Positions 5,535 to 7,773 of a stretch of DNA of 7,773 bases are shown here, in pieces. Below the pieces are notes generated by a model. It did not search any database and was not told where the DNA came from. It saw nothing but the letters and a program-made list of their open reading frames with translations. The first letter of the stretch is position 1; each line of letters starts with the position of its first letter. The translations under genes were made by a program, and so were the position numbers. Source of the stretch: CAYJVP01 sp964373615 (lineage in GTDB: Bacteria > Patescibacteriota > Patescibacteriia > UBA9934 > GWF2-40-263); contig CAYJVP010000048.1 in NCBI GenBank assembly GCA_964373615.1, positions 1-7,773 on the forward strand, read 5' to 3'.

Positions 5535-6464
5535 ATGGACAATGGGGGGTTTCTTAAGGAGGAAGAAAAGGGGTTCAAAACGTTTTATAAGCGTTCGCTG
5601 TGGTGGGTGGAGCATCGCGCGTTGCTTCGACGGATTGTGATCATCGTGCTCGCCGCGTTTGACGCGGCCTTGCTGTTGTTTAGCGCGTGGACGTTTCTCG
5701 ACACGTTTGTCGTGAGCGTGGACCGCGAAGACCGCGCGGTTGCAGAGGTCGCGGTCGTTGGACAAATGGACCTGCGAAATTTTTCCACGGCACAGTCGGC
5801 GGACGCCATGAGCGTTTCGGAAATGCAGGTTTTGACAACGGGAGACAAACGCTACGATTTTTATACAACCCTCGCGAATGCGAATCGTGATTGGTACGCC
5901 GAGTTTCAATACGCCTTCGTGATCGGTGATACGGAAACAGATGAGTTTTCCGGATTCATTCTTCCCGGTGAGGAAAAACCCCTCGCCTATTTCGCCTGGG
6001 AAGCGGACAGCCGGCCAACCGGTGTCCGGCTCGACATTCGCGATCTTGCCTGGCACCGCGTTGACCCACACGCGATTGCGGACTACGACACCTGGGAGGC
6101 GGATCGACTCGGGTGGAACATCACGGCCCCTCTCTTTTCGCGGGAACTCGCCATCGATAAAGAGGAGATCGGGCGTATCAGCTTTACGGTTTCTAACACG
6201 ACCGCGTTCAGCTATTGGGAGCCGGTGTTTTACGTTCTGCTTTTGCGTGGCAATTCCGTCGCGGGAGTGACGAGCACGACGATCGATCGATTTGAAAGTG
6301 GAGACACGCGCTCGATGGTGATCAACTGGTTCGGAACGATTCCCGCGGTCACGAAAATTGAAGTGATCCCCGCGGTGAACCTGTTTGACCCGGATGCGTA
6401 CATGCCGCTTGAAGGGGAAACGGCGACGGACATTCGCGAACGGGTGCTGCGCGGCCGACGATGA
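5535..6464 (+). CDS. Single-TM membrane-anchored protein with two FxLYD-like beta-sandwich repeats, function unknown
   Basis: The 309-residue product is of unknown function. A basic, aromatic cytoplasmic N-terminus (1-32) precedes one hydrophobic helix at about 33-58 (VIIVLAAFDAALLLFSAW), with the rest predicted outside. Two segments, about 107-177 and 214-285, look like copies. Aligned without gaps at their starts, they share F, A, W, F and G at the same spacing (F109/F217, A116/A224, W120/W228, F124/F232, G131/G239). Both then show a GE/GD plus K/R turn, a W, a P and an alternating V-I strand ending in D (FILPGEEK; ESGDTRSMVINWFG). The pattern recalls FxLYD-like beta-sandwich domains common in Parcubacteria; this is from memory. 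The ATG at 5535 is used. AAGGAGGA at 5556-5563 lies inside the coding region with no suitable start after it. It is probably co-transcribed with rodA, so an envelope role is possible. Confidence 0.85.
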   Translation: MDNGGFLKEEEKGFKTFYKRSLWWVEHRALLRRIVIIVLAAFDAALLLFSAWTFLDTFVVSVDREDRAVAEVAVVGQMDLRNFSTAQSADAMSVSEMQVLTTGDKRYDFYTTLANANRDWYAEFQYAFVIGDTETDEFSGFILPGEEKPLAYFAWEADSRPTGVRLDIRDLAWHRVDPHAIADYDTWEADRLGWNITAPLFSRELAIDKEEIGRISFTVSNTTAFSYWEPVFYVLLLRGNSVAGVTSTTIDRFESGDTRSMVINWFGTIPAVTKIEVIPAVNLFDPDAYMPLEGETATDIRERVLRGRR

Positions 6465-6477
6465 CGCGGCTGCATGC

Positions 6478-6632
6478 ACATCCTGAAACAGGCCTTCACT
6501 TGCTGCGGAACTCGCCTCCCCCTTCGCCGGGCTTCGTGGGACCGGATGAAATCCTGCAGACCCTAAGCTGCCGCAACGGATTTCATCCTGGCTCGAACAG
6601 TCCTCGCAGCGTTCAGGCCCGTTTCAGGATGT
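6478..6632. repeat. Palindromic MITE/REP-like element with terminal inverted repeats
   Basis: ACATCCTGAAACAGGCCT (6478-6495) is the reverse complement of 6615-6632 with one mismatch in 18. Inside, GCTGCG (6502-6507) pairs with CGCAGC (6605-6610), and an 11-bp perfect inverted repeat occurs at 6544-6554/6578-6588. The element fills most of the 187-bp space between the surface-protein gene and rodA and could fold as one long imperfect hairpin. No transposase and no clear target-site duplication are seen. It may be a small non-autonomous transposable or REP-type repeat; other genome copies would settle this. Confidence 0.7.
6544..6588. repeat. Inner inverted repeat of the palindromic element
   Basis: GGATGAAATCC (6544-6554) and GGATTTCATCC (6578-6588) are exact reverse complements separated by 23 bp, forming the apical stem. 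No T-run follows (TGGCTCG), so it is not a standard terminator, in keeping with read-through to rodA. Confidence 0.85.
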
Positions 6633-6651
6633 CCGTTGGATGTGATGTGAT

Positions 6652-7773
6652 ATGAATCGACTCCGTGCGGCGTTGCAAAAGGCGGATTGGTTATTTTTGT
6701 TGTCGGTTTTTGCGCTGATCGCATTTGGTCTCGTGGCCATCTATTCCATCACGCTCTCGAACCAGGACGCAGACCTTTCTCTTGTTTACAAACAACTCAT
6801 CGCCGCTGGTATTGGCACGACGCTCTTTTTGTTTGTGACGGTTTCGAATTATCGACTGCTTCGCAGTTACGCTCGTGTGCTGTACGGCCTTGCGGTTATC
6901 AGCTTGCTTTGTGTGCTGATTTTTGGCGTCACCATTCGTGGAACCACCGGATGGTTTTCCCTCGGAGGGTTCCATTTCCAACCGGTCGAGTTTGCGAAGC
7001 TTGCTCTCGTGCTGATGCTCGCCCAGTATCTCGGCGATCGCGCCCGGCGTGACATAGGTTGGAAGGAATGTTTGGTGACGGGTGTGCTGACAGCCGTTCC
7101 GGTGGTCCTCACCTTGCTTCAGCCGGATTTGGGTTCGGCTATGATCCTCATCGGCACCTGGGGTTGTGTCTTGCTCTTTGCGGGCCTTAAGAAACGCCAC
7201 GCGTTTCTGTTTTTGGGTTTTGCAGCCGTGTTTTCCGTCTTGGCCTGGCAGTTTTTGTTTGCGGATTATCAAAAAGCTCGCATCTCGACCTTTCTCAATC
7301 CCGCAAACGATCCGCTCGGCCAAGGGTACAACGTTCGACAGGCGATGATCGGGGTGGGGAGCGGTGAGTGGTTCGGCCGAGGACTTGGGTTTGGCTCACA
7401 AAGCCAATTAAAATTTATTCCGGAAAGCCAGACGGACTTTATTTTTGCCGTCGTGGCCGAGGAGCTTGGATTTGTCGGGGTCGTACTTCTGCTCGGCGCT
7501 TTCTTTCTTCTTTTCGAACGCATTTTGCGCCATGCTTCCCGCACGCGCGACGATTTTACGAGTTACGTCCTTTTGGCTATTGGGAGTTCGCTTTTTCTGC
7601 AGTTTGTCGTAAACATCGGCATGAACCTTGGCCTCATGCCAGTGACCGGCGTCGCGCTCCCTCTTGTGAGCTATGGCGGGAGCTCGCTCATCTTCACGAT
7701 GCTCATGCTTGGGATTGTGGAAAGCGCGGCGGTCCGGATGGCGGAGAGGAGCCGACTCGCCAAAAGAGGATAG
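6652..7773 (+). CDS. rodA: Rod shape-determining protein RodA (SEDS peptidoglycan glycosyltransferase)
   Basis: The 373-residue polytopic membrane protein is complete, ending at the window's last base. RodA polymerises lipid II glycan strands during cell elongation, together with a class B PBP (not in this window). About ten hydrophobic helices are visible. Family marks: QPVEFAKLALVLMLAQYLGD (110-129), QPDLGSAMI with the key Asp159 (157-165), and NPANDPLGQGYNVRQAMIGV (216-235). Further on are GSQSQLKFIPESQTDFIFAV (248-267) and NIGMNLGLMPVTGVALPLVS (321-340), followed by YGGSS. The SQSQL...TDFIFAVVAEELGF block favours RodA over FtsW; in E. coli RodA a His (RHTDF) occupies the position of Gln260 here. 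An in-frame TGA at 6643-6645 makes ATG 6652 the first possible start. The upstream GGATGTGATGTGAT is a poor Shine-Dalgarno. It follows the surface-protein gene across a palindromic element. Confidence 0.95.
   Translation: MNRLRAALQKADWLFLLSVFALIAFGLVAIYSITLSNQDADLSLVYKQLIAAGIGTTLFLFVTVSNYRLLRSYARVLYGLAVISLLCVLIFGVTIRGTTGWFSLGGFHFQPVEFAKLALVLMLAQYLGDRARRDIGWKECLVTGVLTAVPVVLTLLQPDLGSAMILIGTWGCVLLFAGLKKRHAFLFLGFAAVFSVLAWQFLFADYQKARISTFLNPANDPLGQGYNVRQAMIGVGSGEWFGRGLGFGSQSQLKFIPESQTDFIFAVVAEELGFVGVVLLLGAFFLLFERILRHASRTRDDFTSYVLLAIGSSLFLQFVVNIGMNLGLMPVTGVALPLVSYGGSSLIFTMLMLGIVESAAVRMAERSRLAKRG

Noticed and set aside
6462..6464. TGA possibly recoded (as Gly in some CPR lineages)
   Set aside because: TGA sits exactly at expected protein ends in glnA, nusG and this gene, and conserved glycines use GGN codons, so it is read as stop.
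5520..6479. Long minus-strand frame of 319 codons opposite the surface-protein gene
   Set aside because: Rich in Arg/His with no plausible TM or domain pattern. The plus strand gives a TM helix, internal repeats and a promoter, so it is the coding strand.
6691..7323. Minus-strand frame of 210 codons inside rodA
   Set aside because: Polar shadow of the hydrophobic RodA coding sequence.

Overview
The window looks like a piece of a compact bacterial genome, most probably from the Candidate Phyla Radiation (Patescibacteria, Parcubacteria-like). This is an inference. It rests on the tight secE-nusG-rplK/rplA cluster with few Shine-Dalgarno sequences, simple-sequence (KGT/EGT) tracts inside gyrB, a membrane-anchored protein with FxLYD-like repeats, and A/T heptanucleotide arrays between genes. 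TGA is a normal stop: it ends glnA, nusG and the gene at 5535-6464. The sequence is a scaffold, with exactly 100 Ns at 1948-2047.

Layout. Bases 2-115 (+) hold the last 37 codons of a type II (eukaryote-like) glutamine synthetase. It converges on a minus-strand cluster. Read in the direction of transcription, that cluster is gyrB (5442-3397), a promoter and terminator region (3390-3332), secE (3303-3094), nusG (3084-2539), rplK (2535-2113), a heptad-repeat region with the assembly gap (2106-1914), an unrecognised two-TM membrane protein (1904-1524), a GC hairpin, rplA (1466-780) and a Dcd/dUTPase-family gene (775-119). Divergently from gyrB, the plus strand carries a single-TM extracytoplasmic protein (5535-6464), a roughly 155-bp palindromic MITE- or REP-like element (6478-6632) and rodA (6652-7773).

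Functions. secE, nusG, rplK and rplA form the classical protein-export, transcription-factor and ribosomal-protein operon. It is unusual here in having a membrane-protein gene and simple repeats between L11 and L1, and a nucleotide-pool enzyme after L1 instead of rplJ/rplL. GyrB supplies DNA supercoiling. The plus-strand pair ends with the SEDS glycosyltransferase RodA (peptidoglycan elongation), so the linked surface protein may act in the envelope.

Most notable points: (1) the Dcd-family protein appears to lack the deaminase catalytic glutamate and looks dUTPase-like; (2) the heptad arrays on the rplK side of the gap are inverted relative to each other and could fold as a periodic hairpin in the operon mRNA; (3) the palindromic element between two co-directional genes; (4) a strong promoter whose transcript would begin with the gyrB terminator hairpin; (5) an internal duplication in the unknown surface protein.
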